A stretch of 15,230 bases of DNA, from contig DASYSA010000038.1 of NCBI GenBank assembly GCA_036003885.1, positions 1 through 15,230 on the forward strand, written 5' to 3'. The notes beneath the pieces were generated by a model. It saw only the letters and a list, made by a program, of their open reading frames with translations. It searched no databases and had not been told where the DNA came from. The position numbers and the translations under genes are program-made. Positions within the stretch are counted from its first letter, which is position 1. Each line of letters begins with the position of its first letter. The stretch comes from DASYSA01 sp036003885 (lineage in GTDB: Bacteria; Acidobacteriota; Blastocatellia; UBA7656). Positions 1 through 7,492 of this stretch are shown piece by piece.

Positions 1-477
1 CAGACTCAGAGCCGCCAGCAGCATTAGTCGCTTGTGTATATCCATGTGGCGGCGGAAGTAGAGTGCCGTTCCGATCAGGATGGCGAATACCAGCATATCC
101 CCCAGTGGTATGACAAGGAACGCGAGTGGCTGCGGGCTTGAGGAAGAATCCCGTGCAGCAGCCTTAATCGCAGTGGCAACGCCTACCAATACTAACAGGG
201 CTGCCAAAATCGCACCCAGCACACCGAGCCGCTGATGCAGTTTGGTACGGCGCGCCGCGACCAGCCAAACCTGTGCGACAAAAAGAGCTACCCATGAGGA
301 CATCACAATACCGTGTAGGTGTACCAGCATGCTGGGGAGGCGTGGAGTGCTGAACAGTCCTTTCAGATAATAAGTCCGTGCGAACCCGATCAGGACAATG
401 ATGGGGATGAAAACCGCAACCCATATGTACAGGCGGCGTTCATTATCATGACCCTCAATAATCGGACTTGAGGCCAT
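1..477 (-). CDS. Small polytopic membrane protein, C-terminus cut by window edge
   Basis: The reading frame is open from an ATG at 475-477 to the window edge, giving 159 codons with no stop, so the C-terminus is missing. A strong Shine-Dalgarno (GGAGGAG) lies just upstream of the ATG. The protein starts MASSPIIEGHDNERRLYIWV and has about four hydrophobic segments, roughly residues 14-32, 45-66, 74-94 and 110-130. Between them are conserved-looking histidines: an HLHG motif near residue 49, LHQRLG near 75 and IHKRL near 148. Histidine placement of this kind occurs in small haem-binding or DUF420/DUF2306-like membrane proteins, but I cannot assign a family with certainty. It begins 32 bases after the permease stop and may be the last gene of the sugar operon. 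The function is unknown. Confidence 0.75.
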   Translation of the reverse strand, partial: MASSPIIEGHDNERRLYIWVAVFIPIIVLIGFARTYYLKGLFSTPRLPSMLVHLHGIVMSSWVALFVAQVWLVAARRTKLHQRLGVLGAILAALLVLVGVATAIKAAARDSSSSPQPLAFLVIPLGDMLVFAILIGTALYFRRHMDIHKRLMLLAALSL

Positions 478-509
478 CGTCTCCTCCGTCTCTAATGGTG
501 AACACAAAA

Positions 510-1481
510 CTAAACGAGCCGCCTGCGATACACATCCAAAATTACTGCTGAAACGATGACGCAGCCGGTGATGAAGCGGCGGGTCGGTTCCTGGGCGCCG
601 ATCTGCGCCAGGCCTGCTCCCAGAACCGCGGTCAATAACACACCGAAAAAAGCGCCGACGACAGACCCGCGTCCGCCGGACAAACTCGTGCCGCCAATGA
701 TGCACGCAGCGATGGCCTGCAACTCAGCTCCGTTGCCTGCGTTCGGGTCGGCCGAAGAGAGCCGCGAGCACTGCAAGACAGCGGCACACGCGGCCAGCAA
801 TCCACTCGAGGCGAAAACGGCGACTTTGATCGGGCCGGGATTGATCCCCGAGTAACGCACGGCTTCTTCGTTTTCGCCTATGGCCATCGCGTACCGCCCC
901 CAGATCATTCGTGTGAGCGCGAACTGCGCGGCGATCACGGCACAAAGCGCGCAAGCGAAAGGCATCGAAAGGCCGAACAACGAAAGCGCGCTGATGCGTT
1001 CGACAGACGCGCCGATGTACATCGTCTGTGACGTGGTCACCAGATAAGCCGCGCCACGGGCGATTTCCAACATCCCCAGTGTAACGATGAACGAAGGCAG
1101 TTTCCATTGCACGGTAATCAGTCCATTAACCAGGCCGCACCCCAGGCCCGTCAACAAACACACCGCGAGCGCAGGCAACAAAGGCCAATGCCATTGCGCC
1201 AGACATACTCCGAGCAACGCTCCGCTCAGCGCCATCACCGAGCCGACCGAGAGATCGATGCCGCCCACGATCATCACAAAGGTCATTCCTACGGCCAGAA
1301 ACACCGCATCGGGAATCTGGTTGGAGATCGTGCGCAACATCGTGAGCGAGAAAAAGTGGCTGGTCTTAAGGCTGAAGGCAACAATCAACAACAGGAGAGC
1401 AATCAGCAATCCCGCATATTGCAGCAGGATGCGCCAAGCCGCAGTCCGAATGCCCACCAATTCATTGCCTGTCTTACCCAT
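510..1481 (-). CDS. rbsC: Ribose-type ABC transporter permease (RbsC-like)
   Basis: This is a 323-residue inner-membrane permease of the BPD_transp_2 family, close to the usual RbsC length. It has about eight to ten hydrophobic helices. Two family signatures are visible: GGIDLSVGS at residues 73-81, and GGTSLSGGRGS at 263-273 in the cytoplasmic region that contacts the ATPase. Such permeases form the channel for ribose, xylose, galactose or related sugars with a periplasmic binding protein and a double-domain ATPase. The ATG lies 12 bases after the ADP-ribosylglycohydrolase stop; the ribosome-binding site is weak (GTTGTGAG), which suggests translational coupling. The neighbouring kinase and binding protein favour ribose or another pentose as substrate, but sugar specificity cannot be read from the permease. 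No ATP-binding subunit is present in the window. Confidence 0.92.
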   Translation of the reverse strand: MGKTGNELVGIRTAAWRILLQYAGLLIALLLLIVAFSLKTSHFFSLTMLRTISNQIPDAVFLAVGMTFVMIVGGIDLSVGSVMALSGALLGVCLAQWHWPLLPALAVCLLTGLGCGLVNGLITVQWKLPSFIVTLGMLEIARGAAYLVTTSQTMYIGASVERISALSLFGLSMPFACALCAVIAAQFALTRMIWGRYAMAIGENEEAVRYSGINPGPIKVAVFASSGLLAACAAVLQCSRLSSADPNAGNGAELQAIAACIIGGTSLSGGRGSVVGAFFGVLLTAVLGAGLAQIGAQEPTRRFITGCVIVSAVILDVYRRRLV

Positions 1482-1493
1482 CTCACAACACCA

Positions 1494-3068
1494 TCAACGA
1501 TAAATAACCGCGCGACGAAGAATCACCTTCCTGCCCTTTGAGCGCGCATCTGCATCATCACGGCTCACAATGCGCAGCGTGTGTTTGCCAGGCTTCAGTC
1601 CGTAGGCGCGCCAGAGATCGTAATCATAGGTGCGCTCGACTACGTAAGCGTCAATGTAATCCAGTTGTTTGCCGTCAAGATAAGCATCCGCTCGTCCGCC
1701 CTCCTGCGACATCGGCCCGACGATGCACACGGCAACGCCTTCGAACATCAGGACCGCTTCAGCGCCTGCGCCATTGGCGACCTTTCCTGTCACGCCGGAT
1801 CTGTTTCTGTCCCTATAGTCGGTGGCCTGCGTCTCGTCGTTCCAGCTGCCTTTCCATTGCCACGCCGGATCGTTGAATTGTACGAGCTTGTCGGGCACAC
1901 CGGGATTCCACTGTTCCAGCTTCGGCGCTTTGGGTTGCTGCATTGGCACGATGATTTCGCTGTCGGTGACTTTGCCGCCAACACTCTCGACGACTTTGAA
2001 TGTGCGTTTGAGCGTGGAGTCAACGATCGTACTGAATGAGTAATCCGTGAACTGAAACTTCTTATCGGCAATCGCGGCAATACCGGATTTCCATTCGTCA
2101 GGAATTCTGTCGTAGCCAAGCATCACGCCGAGCACACCGGCCGCACTGGAAGGATTGCAATCCGAATCCTGTCCGGCACGGGTGGAAATGTCGAGCGTTT
2201 GATTGAAATCGCCCTTGCCCCAGAGTAGCCCCAAAACGATGTGCCCGCCGTTGAGGCGGGCGTCAATATTGAAGTCCTTCAGCACACCTTCGGGACAGGG
2301 ATCATCCTTGTCCCATTTTTCTTTGAGCATCTGCCATGCTTTTTTCCAGTCATCAGGATACTGTTTATGCCACTGCAGCACATCGCTCACGAGCCTGGCG
2401 TAACCGCTCTGGGCGGGAATGCTTTTGAGTCCGGCCTCCACCACTTTGCGTGGATCGCTTTCGAAAAAGGCGGCGGCATACATACCGCTCACAAACATGC
2501 CGCCATACAACCCGTCGCCATAATTCATTACGCGTCCGACACGGTCCGCATACTTGTTGGCTTCCCGCGGCAGCCCCGGAGTCATCAGCCCTATGAAATC
2601 TGATTCAATCTGGAAATCAATATCGTTGGCGTGAAAGTTGTATTTCGGATGCCCGCTCATCGGAGCCTTTATCCCGCGATTGAGATTTCGGCGCGCGCCC
2701 GCGTTGGCGTGCCAGAGCATATACTTTGAATCTTTGAACGCTTCGCCAAACTGCTCGCACGTGGCGTTCAGGCCCAGGTCGTCCAGCACTTTGGTGAAGG
2801 TCATCTCAACATATAGATCGTCTTGATCTATCGAATTGCTGATGCGCTCCGGCGTCCATTTCAGTTCGCCTTCGATGAGCTTCCCGTTAAATCTGAATTC
2901 AGTGGGAGCGCCAAAAGATACGCCGATCATCTGTCCAGCCCAGCCACCCTTGATCTTGTCTTTCAGCACGGATTGGGAAATGCGGCGCGTTTTGTTTTGT
3001 GCGATTACCAGCGCAGAGACGATCAGCAATGCGCTCAACACAAGGAACGTAATAAGTGTTCTTCTCAC
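1494..3068 (-). CDS. Exported ADP-ribosylglycohydrolase-family protein with C-terminal beta domain
   Basis: The frame is open further upstream, into the ribokinase gene, but the best start is the GTG at 3066-3068. It has TGAGG five bases upstream, lies 13 bases after the ribokinase stop and begins a clear signal peptide or anchor (VRRTLITFLVLSALLIVSAL). The product is 524 residues. The first ~340 match the ADP_ribosyl_GH fold: GGWAGQMIGVSFGAPTEF from residue 41, an acidic metal-binding-like IDQDD at 80-84, and the second metal signature GQDSDCNPSSAAG from 299. Residues ~395-524 look like a beta-rich accessory domain ending in KPGKHTLRIVSRDDADARSK. The family cleaves ribose-linked N- or O-glycosidic bonds in a Mg-dependent way. 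Export plus neighbouring sugar-uptake genes suggest it releases a pentose outside the cytoplasm; the natural substrate is unknown. Confidence 0.88.
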   Translation of the reverse strand: MRRTLITFLVLSALLIVSALVIAQNKTRRISQSVLKDKIKGGWAGQMIGVSFGAPTEFRFNGKLIEGELKWTPERISNSIDQDDLYVEMTFTKVLDDLGLNATCEQFGEAFKDSKYMLWHANAGARRNLNRGIKAPMSGHPKYNFHANDIDFQIESDFIGLMTPGLPREANKYADRVGRVMNYGDGLYGGMFVSGMYAAAFFESDPRKVVEAGLKSIPAQSGYARLVSDVLQWHKQYPDDWKKAWQMLKEKWDKDDPCPEGVLKDFNIDARLNGGHIVLGLLWGKGDFNQTLDISTRAGQDSDCNPSSAAGVLGVMLGYDRIPDEWKSGIAAIADKKFQFTDYSFSTIVDSTLKRTFKVVESVGGKVTDSEIIVPMQQPKAPKLEQWNPGVPDKLVQFNDPAWQWKGSWNDETQATDYRDRNRSGVTGKVANGAGAEAVLMFEGVAVCIVGPMSQEGGRADAYLDGKQLDYIDAYVVERTYDYDLWRAYGLKPGKHTLRIVSRDDADARSKGRKVILRRAVIYR

Positions 3069-3073
3069 GGGAG

Positions 3074-3078
3074 CCTCA
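3074..3078 (-). promoter_or_regulatory. Shine-Dalgarno that sets the GTG start of the glycohydrolase
   Basis: On the minus strand, TGAGG sits five bases before GTG at 3066-3068, between the ribokinase stop (3082-3084) and the hydrolase. It supports this non-ATG start over the longer open frame that would overlap the kinase gene by more than 230 bases. Confidence 0.6.
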
Positions 3079-3081
3079 CAA

Positions 3082-4023
3082 TCAATGAAGTAAATTACCG
3101 AGCGTTTGGTCGACTTCGAGGCGGTGTGGCAACGAGGCCTGCGCGCCGAATCTGGTGATCGAAACTGAAGCCGCGACGTTGGCGAATGGAATCGCCTCAA
3201 CCAATGGCATGCGTTCTGCGAGCCCCGTCGCCAAAGCTCCATTGAAACAATCGCCTGCCGCCGTGGTGTCTTTGGCTGTGACGGAGCGCGCCGGGAAGTG
3301 ACAGGCGCGTTCGCCATCAGCGAGAAACGCCCCCTGTTCTCCGAGTTTCAAGATGACCTGCTGCGGTCCCAATGCGAGCAACTGGCGCGCAATGTCAGCG
3401 ACCTCCGCCAGCGGAATGTGGTTGCCAGAGGCGCCAAGCAATGCAAGGGCTTCGCTTTCGTTTGGGGTTAGAATGTTGACGTGACGCAATAAAGCGACTG
3501 ACAAGGGACGCGCAGGCGCAGGATCGAGAATTACGGTCATGCCCAATGCCCGTGCGTGCTGTGCCGCAGCCGTGACGGTATCAATCGGCGTTTCGAGTTG
3601 CAGCAATAAGTGCGAGCCTCCAAGCGCCGTTAGGGCTTCCGTCACTTCTGCTGGACGCAAGCAATCATTCGCGCCGGGGACGACGACAATCTGATTCTGC
3701 CCACTCGCTTCGACAACGATTAGTGCGATGCCCGTAGCCGCTTCCATCGTGCCGCGGACATAGCGTACGTCGACGCCCGCCGCACGCAAGCTTTCCAGCA
3801 ACAGTTGCCCGTAAGCATCAAGCCCGACGCAACCAATCATTGCGGCAGTGTTTGTCTGTCCAAGGCGACCGACCGCACAAGCCTGATTTGCGCCTTTACC
3901 ACCGGGCAGAGTGAGAAAACCGCTTCCGGGGAGTGTTTCCCCTCGTTGCGGCAATTGTGCTACTTGAACGACAAGATCCAGATTGAGACTGCCAACAATG
4001 ACGACGGAAGTGTGCTGGTTCAT
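3082..4023 (-). CDS. rbsK: Ribokinase-like PfkB-family sugar kinase
   Basis: A 313-residue cytoplasmic PfkB kinase, the normal length for ribokinase, which converts D-ribose to ribose 5-phosphate with ATP. The N-terminus has GSLNLD at residues 11-16, and the sugar-binding PfkB signature GGKGANQA is at 41-48. The C-terminal signature DTTAAGDCFNGA carries the anion hole and catalytic base Asp258. The ATG lies 30 bases after the binding-protein stop and the gene ends 13 bases before the exported glycohydrolase, so it sits inside the operon. PfkB kinases differ in substrate, and a deoxyribokinase or nucleoside-kinase role is possible. The ribose-type transporter genes and the ribosyl-hydrolase homologue next to it make ribose the most likely substrate. 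Confidence 0.92.
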   Translation of the reverse strand: MNQHTSVVIVGSLNLDLVVQVAQLPQRGETLPGSGFLTLPGGKGANQACAVGRLGQTNTAAMIGCVGLDAYGQLLLESLRAAGVDVRYVRGTMEAATGIALIVVEASGQNQIVVVPGANDCLRPAEVTEALTALGGSHLLLQLETPIDTVTAAAQHARALGMTVILDPAPARPLSVALLRHVNILTPNESEALALLGASGNHIPLAEVADIARQLLALGPQQVILKLGEQGAFLADGERACHFPARSVTAKDTTAAGDCFNGALATGLAERMPLVEAIPFANVAASVSITRFGAQASLPHRLEVDQTLGNLLH

Positions 4024-4053
4024 TTCAGCAATCTCTGTGTCAACGATGTGGCT

Positions 4054-5010
4054 TTACCGTAACGACTGAGGCAGCTTTTCTGCCGTAATCAAATCCACCG
4101 GCGTTTCGCGGTCAGCAGGGTCCGTTTTGTTCTTCAGAACTTCCAGAGCGTATTCAATGCCGTAAATCGCCAGTTGATCGCCGTGCTGATCTACCGTCGC
4201 AAGCACCTGACCGTCTTTTACCAATTGCCGCACGGCCTGAATATTGTCGAAACCAACCACGCGCACCTGCCCTGCTTTGCCTGAAGCTTTGAGCGCAGCG
4301 ACGGCGCCGAGCGCCATGCTGTCGTTGGCGCAAAGGATGGCTTTTAATTCCGGTCTTTCAATCAACAGCGCAGCGGCGATTTGATACGCTTTCGCGGTTT
4401 CCCAGCCGGCCGATTGAGAGCTGACGATATTCAACCCTGCGGCTTTCATCGCGTCTTCAAAACCGGCCTTGCGTTGTTGGGCGTTGAAAGCCGTCGGGAC
4501 GCCTTCAAGAATGGCTACGTGGTCGCCGGGCTTGAGCTGTGTGGCGAGGGTTTCGCCTGCAAGGCGAGCGCCTTTGCGATTGTCGGGGCCGACGAAGGGA
4601 ATCCGCAGGTTGCGTTCGGCTAACACAGCATTGTCCAGCTTGTTGTCGATGTTGATGACAACAATGCCCGCAGCCTGCGCGCGCTGGCATGCAGCCACGA
4701 GCGCTGTGGAATCGGCGGGCGCGATGACGATCGCTTGAACCTGTTGTGCAATCATTTGCTCGACCAACTCGACCTGCCGCGCGACATCCAGTTCATCCTT
4801 GATGCCGTTGGCAATGAGTTCGTACTCCGCCGCGTGCGCCTGTTGATGAGCTGTCGCCCCATCCTGCATCGTTTTGAAGAATTCGTTGGCAAGCGATTTC
4901 ATCACCAGCGCGACGCGCGGTTTCGCAGGAGGAGCAGCCGTATTGCAACTCGCCGGCAACATCGCGGCAAGAACAAGCAGACAATGCTTTATGAACGGAT
5001 GCAATTTCAT
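4054..5010 (-). CDS. rbsB: Ribose-type ABC transporter substrate-binding lipoprotein (RbsB-like)
   Basis: A 318-residue periplasmic-binding protein of the Peripla_BP_4/LacI-like type. The start at 5008-5010 is chosen because it begins a signal sequence with a lipobox-like LPASC (Cys22), and because its ATG overlaps the dehydrogenase stop as ATGA, implying coupled translation. A longer open frame upstream would only read through the dehydrogenase gene. Typical features follow the signal: RVALVMKSLANEFFKTMQDG at the start of lobe 1, AIVIAPADSTALV, VVINIDNKLD, the FVGPDNRKGARLAGE hinge region, and ILCANDSMALGAVAALK with VRVVGFDN in lobe 2. These match ribose/galactose-type binding proteins. It should deliver sugar to the permease encoded at 510-1481. 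Exact specificity is inferred from the neighbouring kinase. Confidence 0.9.
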   Translation of the reverse strand: MKLHPFIKHCLLVLAAMLPASCNTAAPPAKPRVALVMKSLANEFFKTMQDGATAHQQAHAAEYELIANGIKDELDVARQVELVEQMIAQQVQAIVIAPADSTALVAACQRAQAAGIVVINIDNKLDNAVLAERNLRIPFVGPDNRKGARLAGETLATQLKPGDHVAILEGVPTAFNAQQRKAGFEDAMKAAGLNIVSSQSAGWETAKAYQIAAALLIERPELKAILCANDSMALGAVAALKASGKAGQVRVVGFDNIQAVRQLVKDGQVLATVDQHGDQLAIYGIEYALEVLKNKTDPADRETPVDLITAEKLPQSLR

Positions 5011-5372
5011 TGTGGTGGCAGAGTGAACGCCACAAACGTGTCGCCCGATTTCGTTCCCAGCTTCCCGCCGCCTCCGGCGGCGATCACCACGAATTGACGG
5101 CCATTCACCGAGTAGGTGCTCGGCGTCGCATAGCCGGCAAATGGCAGCTTGTGTTCCCACAGCAGCTTGCCCGTCGCGCTGTCAAAAGCGCGAAACTTTT
5201 CATCCATCGTCGCGCCGATGAAAACAAGTCCGCCGGCAGTCACGATGCAACCCCCGAGATTGGGCGTGCCGGTCGGCGGGTTGCCTCGCGCGGCTAGCTC
5301 GGGGAACTCTCCGAGTGTCGCCTGCCATTTGATCTCGCCGTGATTCAAGTCGATACGTGTCAGCGTGCCCAC
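5007..5372 (-). pseudogene. C-terminal part of the frameshifted PQQ-dependent dehydrogenase
   Basis: This frame encodes the last ~120 residues of a PQQ dehydrogenase: GTLTRIDLNHGEIKW, then NPPTGTPNLGGCIVTAGGLVFIGAT, a FRAFDSATGKLLWEHKLPF propeller blade, and the family's usual C-terminal VVIAAGGGGKLGTKSGDTFV. It continues the protein encoded at 5360-6871 but is shifted by one base. Adding a single G to the GGG run at about 5368-5370 would join them as ...KPPWGTLTRIDL..., as expected for the family. A GTG at 5370-5372 could in principle start this fragment alone, but it lacks a signal peptide and most of the beta-propeller, so it would not work independently. Its TGA overlaps the ATG of the binding-protein gene. 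Confidence 0.85.
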
Positions 5373-6871
5373 GGCGGCTTCACTCCGGGATAGCCTTCGT
5401 AATCCGTCAGGCGCAGGAGCCCGACGTCCTCGAAAGTCTTGGCGCTGTTCGAGGTCCGTTGAAGCTTCAGAACCCGCGGGAAGTTATTCGCATTGACATA
5501 GAGCGAGCCTGTCGCTGGATCGAACGAGGCCCCTGACCAGTTTCCGCCACCAAGCGTTCCCGGACTGTAAACCGTCCCCTGCAAACTTGACGGAGTGAAA
5601 AGCGGACCGAAGCGCGCATCTTTGAGTTTGGCTCGCACGGACTCGCCCGCCTCTCGGGAGATGTTGGTGAGATCGTCCTCGGTGAAACCCTGACGGGCAA
5701 ATGCAGGAGGCTTCACCGGGAAAGGCTGGGTGGCCGAGGTCTGCTCTCCTGGCACATCTGATTGTGGCGTCGCGCGCTCGACGATCTCGAACAGCGGATT
5801 GCCGTTTACGCGGTCGAAGAGAAACACAAAGCCTTGCTTGGTTATTTGTGCGACCGCGTCAATCAACCTGCCGCCGCTGCGAACGGTGACGAGCACTGGC
5901 GGATAGGGCAGGTCGTAATCCCAGAGGTCGTGATGGACGAGTTGATAGTGCCACACCCGACGCCCGGTCCGGGCGTCAAGCGCCAGAACCGAGTTGGCGA
6001 ACAGGTTGTTGCCCTGTCTGTCGCCGCCGTAAAAATCAAAGCAGGCCGAGCCAAGACCGACAAAGACAAGGCCGCGCCTGGCGTCCACCGTCGCGCCGCT
6101 CCAGGAGTTCACCCCACTGCGATCTCTCCACGAATCGCCTTTCCAGGTCTCGTGTCCGAACTCGCCCGAGCCCGGAACGGTGCGAAAGCGCCACACCTCT
6201 TTCCCTGTGCGAACATTGAAGGCGCGGACATCGCCCGGCCCGCCCTCGTAACCCTCATTGAGAGAGAACCCGAGAATCACGAGGTCTTCGAAGAGCGCCG
6301 GCGCAGAAGTCACGCCATAGACAAAACTGCGCAAGTCGCGTTCAATTCCCTGGCGCAGGTCAACCACGCCGGCGCGCCCGAAATGTGGATCAGTCTTTCC
6401 CGTGCGCGCATCGAGCGAATAGAGATTCCCATCCGGCGTCGCGAGCAAGATTCGCTTCGCGCCATCGCGCCGAGCTTCCCTCCAGTAAGCGACGCCGCGA
6501 TTGTACAAGAAGCGATATTGCGATCCGCGCTTTGGATCGAAGCGCCACAGTTCACGGCCCGTAGCTGCATCCAGGGCGATGACCTGTGTGTCGGGCGACG
6601 TGAGATACATGATGCCGTCTATCACGATGGGGGTGCATTGAATCGCTGAGTTTCGGACTGCAGGATCAAGGCCACCGGTGTGAAAAGTCCAGACTGCCTT
6701 GAGGTTCTTGATGTTCTGCCGGTTGATCTGGGTGAGGGTAGAATAGCGCATTGCGCCCTTGTCGTTGCCGACATTGGGCCAATCGTTTTGGGCGAGCGCC
6801 AATGATTGGCAGACCAGCAGGAGAGCAAAGAGGCGGCACAATCGTCGAGAATACTTGGAGCGCGCCACCAT
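5360..6871 (-). CDS. PQQ-dependent (glucose/quinate-type) dehydrogenase, N-terminal ~503 residues; frameshifted
   Basis: The protein has a Sec signal peptide (MVARSKYSRRLCRLFALLLV, cleavage likely after ALA) followed by the PQQ-dehydrogenase propeller: DWPNVGNDKGAMRYSTLTQI, GVAYW, the WSGATVDARRGLVFVGLGS blade, HDLWDYDLPYPPVLV and QITKQGFVFLFDRVNG. These match the periplasmic quinoprotein glucose/quinate/shikimate dehydrogenase group, which oxidises sugars or polyols and passes electrons to quinone. No cytochrome c (CxxCH) domain is visible. I prefer the ATG at 6869-6871 because it starts the signal peptide; the frame stays open to 6964, but the extra part runs into an inverted repeat. The frame stops at 5360 after PPWAR, whereas the remaining ~120 residues are one frame away (see 5007-5372). 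It is the first gene of the sugar operon. The gene is either recently broken or carries a sequencing error. Confidence 0.88.
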   Translation of the reverse strand: MVARSKYSRRLCRLFALLLVCQSLALAQNDWPNVGNDKGAMRYSTLTQINRQNIKNLKAVWTFHTGGLDPAVRNSAIQCTPIVIDGIMYLTSPDTQVIALDAATGRELWRFDPKRGSQYRFLYNRGVAYWREARRDGAKRILLATPDGNLYSLDARTGKTDPHFGRAGVVDLRQGIERDLRSFVYGVTSAPALFEDLVILGFSLNEGYEGGPGDVRAFNVRTGKEVWRFRTVPGSGEFGHETWKGDSWRDRSGVNSWSGATVDARRGLVFVGLGSACFDFYGGDRQGNNLFANSVLALDARTGRRVWHYQLVHHDLWDYDLPYPPVLVTVRSGGRLIDAVAQITKQGFVFLFDRVNGNPLFEIVERATPQSDVPGEQTSATQPFPVKPPAFARQGFTEDDLTNISREAGESVRAKLKDARFGPLFTPSSLQGTVYSPGTLGGGNWSGASFDPATGSLYVNANNFPRVLKLQRTSNSAKTFEDVGLLRLTDYEGYPGVKPPWAR

Positions 6872-6933
6872 GTCCCAGACGCGCTCGTTTTCTCTATGAA
6901 GTTCCTTCAGGTCCTCAAGCATGTCAAGCCAAG

Positions 6934-7016
6934 CCTGGGTACGCATGCTTCCAGCGTGCCGCATTCATAGCGTGGACATCTGCAGGTCCTGCACGCTGGA
7001 AGCGTGGGTACCCAGG
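6934..7016. repeat. Imperfect 26-bp inverted repeat upstream of the PQQ dehydrogenase
   Basis: The arms are 6934-6959 and 6991-7016. The left arm reads CCTGGGTACGCATGCTTCCA plus GCGTGC. The right arm read in reverse complement is identical except at two positions (CC for GC within GGTAC-CC, and ACG for ATG). The 31-base centre contains a second palindrome, TGCAGG-T-CCTGCA, at 6981-6993. There is no T-run, so it is not a standard intrinsic terminator. It resembles a REP or MITE-like dispersed palindromic element; whether it recurs in the genome cannot be judged from one copy. Confidence 0.75.
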
Positions 7017-7029
7017 TGATATGCCGTGT

Positions 7030-7338
7030 TCACGCCTGCGTCGTTTGTCGTGCGTCGAGGAAGATCGTCCATTCCTTGGCGTCATTGGCGACCAATATGT
7101 CCTGCAGCGCCCACGGGTCCTCTTGAAAGATCGCCCGCGCCGCCTCCGCGCTCTGGGCCCTCAGGATCACCATCGACCCACTGTTATCGGCGAACGGGCC
7201 GGCCAGGATGACCTCGCCGGCTTCGAAGAGCGAATCCATGAAACGCGCGTGCTCGTCCCAGTAGGCTTGCTCTCGAACCGGCTTGTCCGGGTTCCACCGT
7301 GAGCCGTGACGCAAGAAAACGGCAATGGTCTTCATCAT
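7030..7338 (-). CDS. YCII-related (YciI-like) protein
   Basis: A 102-residue soluble protein matching the YCII/YciI family, small alpha+beta dimers of the ferredoxin-like (dimeric barrel) class. Visible family features are the first strand KTIAVFLRHG, then YWDEHARFMDSLFEAGEVILAGPF with the conserved His-x-x-Phe helix and the AGPF turn, and EAARAIFQEDPWALQDILVA with the DPW motif typical of the family. Biochemical roles of YCII proteins are mostly unknown; some take part in aromatic or chlorinated-compound pathways. The start could be the first or second Met (7336-7338 or 7333-7335); a GGCGGAA stretch lies about six bases upstream. It sits alone between the sulfatase (154-base gap) and the inverted repeat. 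Confidence 0.88.
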   Translation of the reverse strand: MMKTIAVFLRHGSRWNPDKPVREQAYWDEHARFMDSLFEAGEVILAGPFADNSGSMVILRAQSAEAARAIFQEDPWALQDILVANDAKEWTIFLDARQTTQA

Positions 7339-7492
7339 CTATTCCGCCTAAGCATCATCGTCGGCAAGTCTTCGAAGAGAACGTTTGCAGTAGATGCACG
7401 TCATGAAACCTGAAGCAGGTCCTCTCGCGCCTGGCAAAGCCGCAACTTTATCACATAGCCGGGCGAGCACTCCACGTAGACGGCAACGCAGT
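7339..7492. other. Intergenic gap between sulfatase and YCII gene
   Basis: A 154-base stretch with no convincing gene. A 75-codon minus-strand frame (7348-7575) runs through it into the end of the sulfatase but has no family resemblance. I see no clear intrinsic terminator; the promoter of the YCII gene presumably lies here, though I cannot place -35/-10 boxes with confidence. Confidence 0.5.

Noticed and set aside
556..855. Plus-strand open frame across the permease gene
   Set aside because: Antisense shadow of rbsC without a ribosome-binding site or domain.
3069..3317. Upstream extension of the glycohydrolase frame to a start at 3317
   Set aside because: It would overlap most of the ribokinase 3' end; the GTG at 3068 has a ribosome-binding site and starts the signal peptide.
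5762..6649. 295-codon plus-strand open frame
   Set aside because: It lies fully antisense to the well-supported PQQ dehydrogenase, has no family resemblance and fits a high-GC shadow frame.
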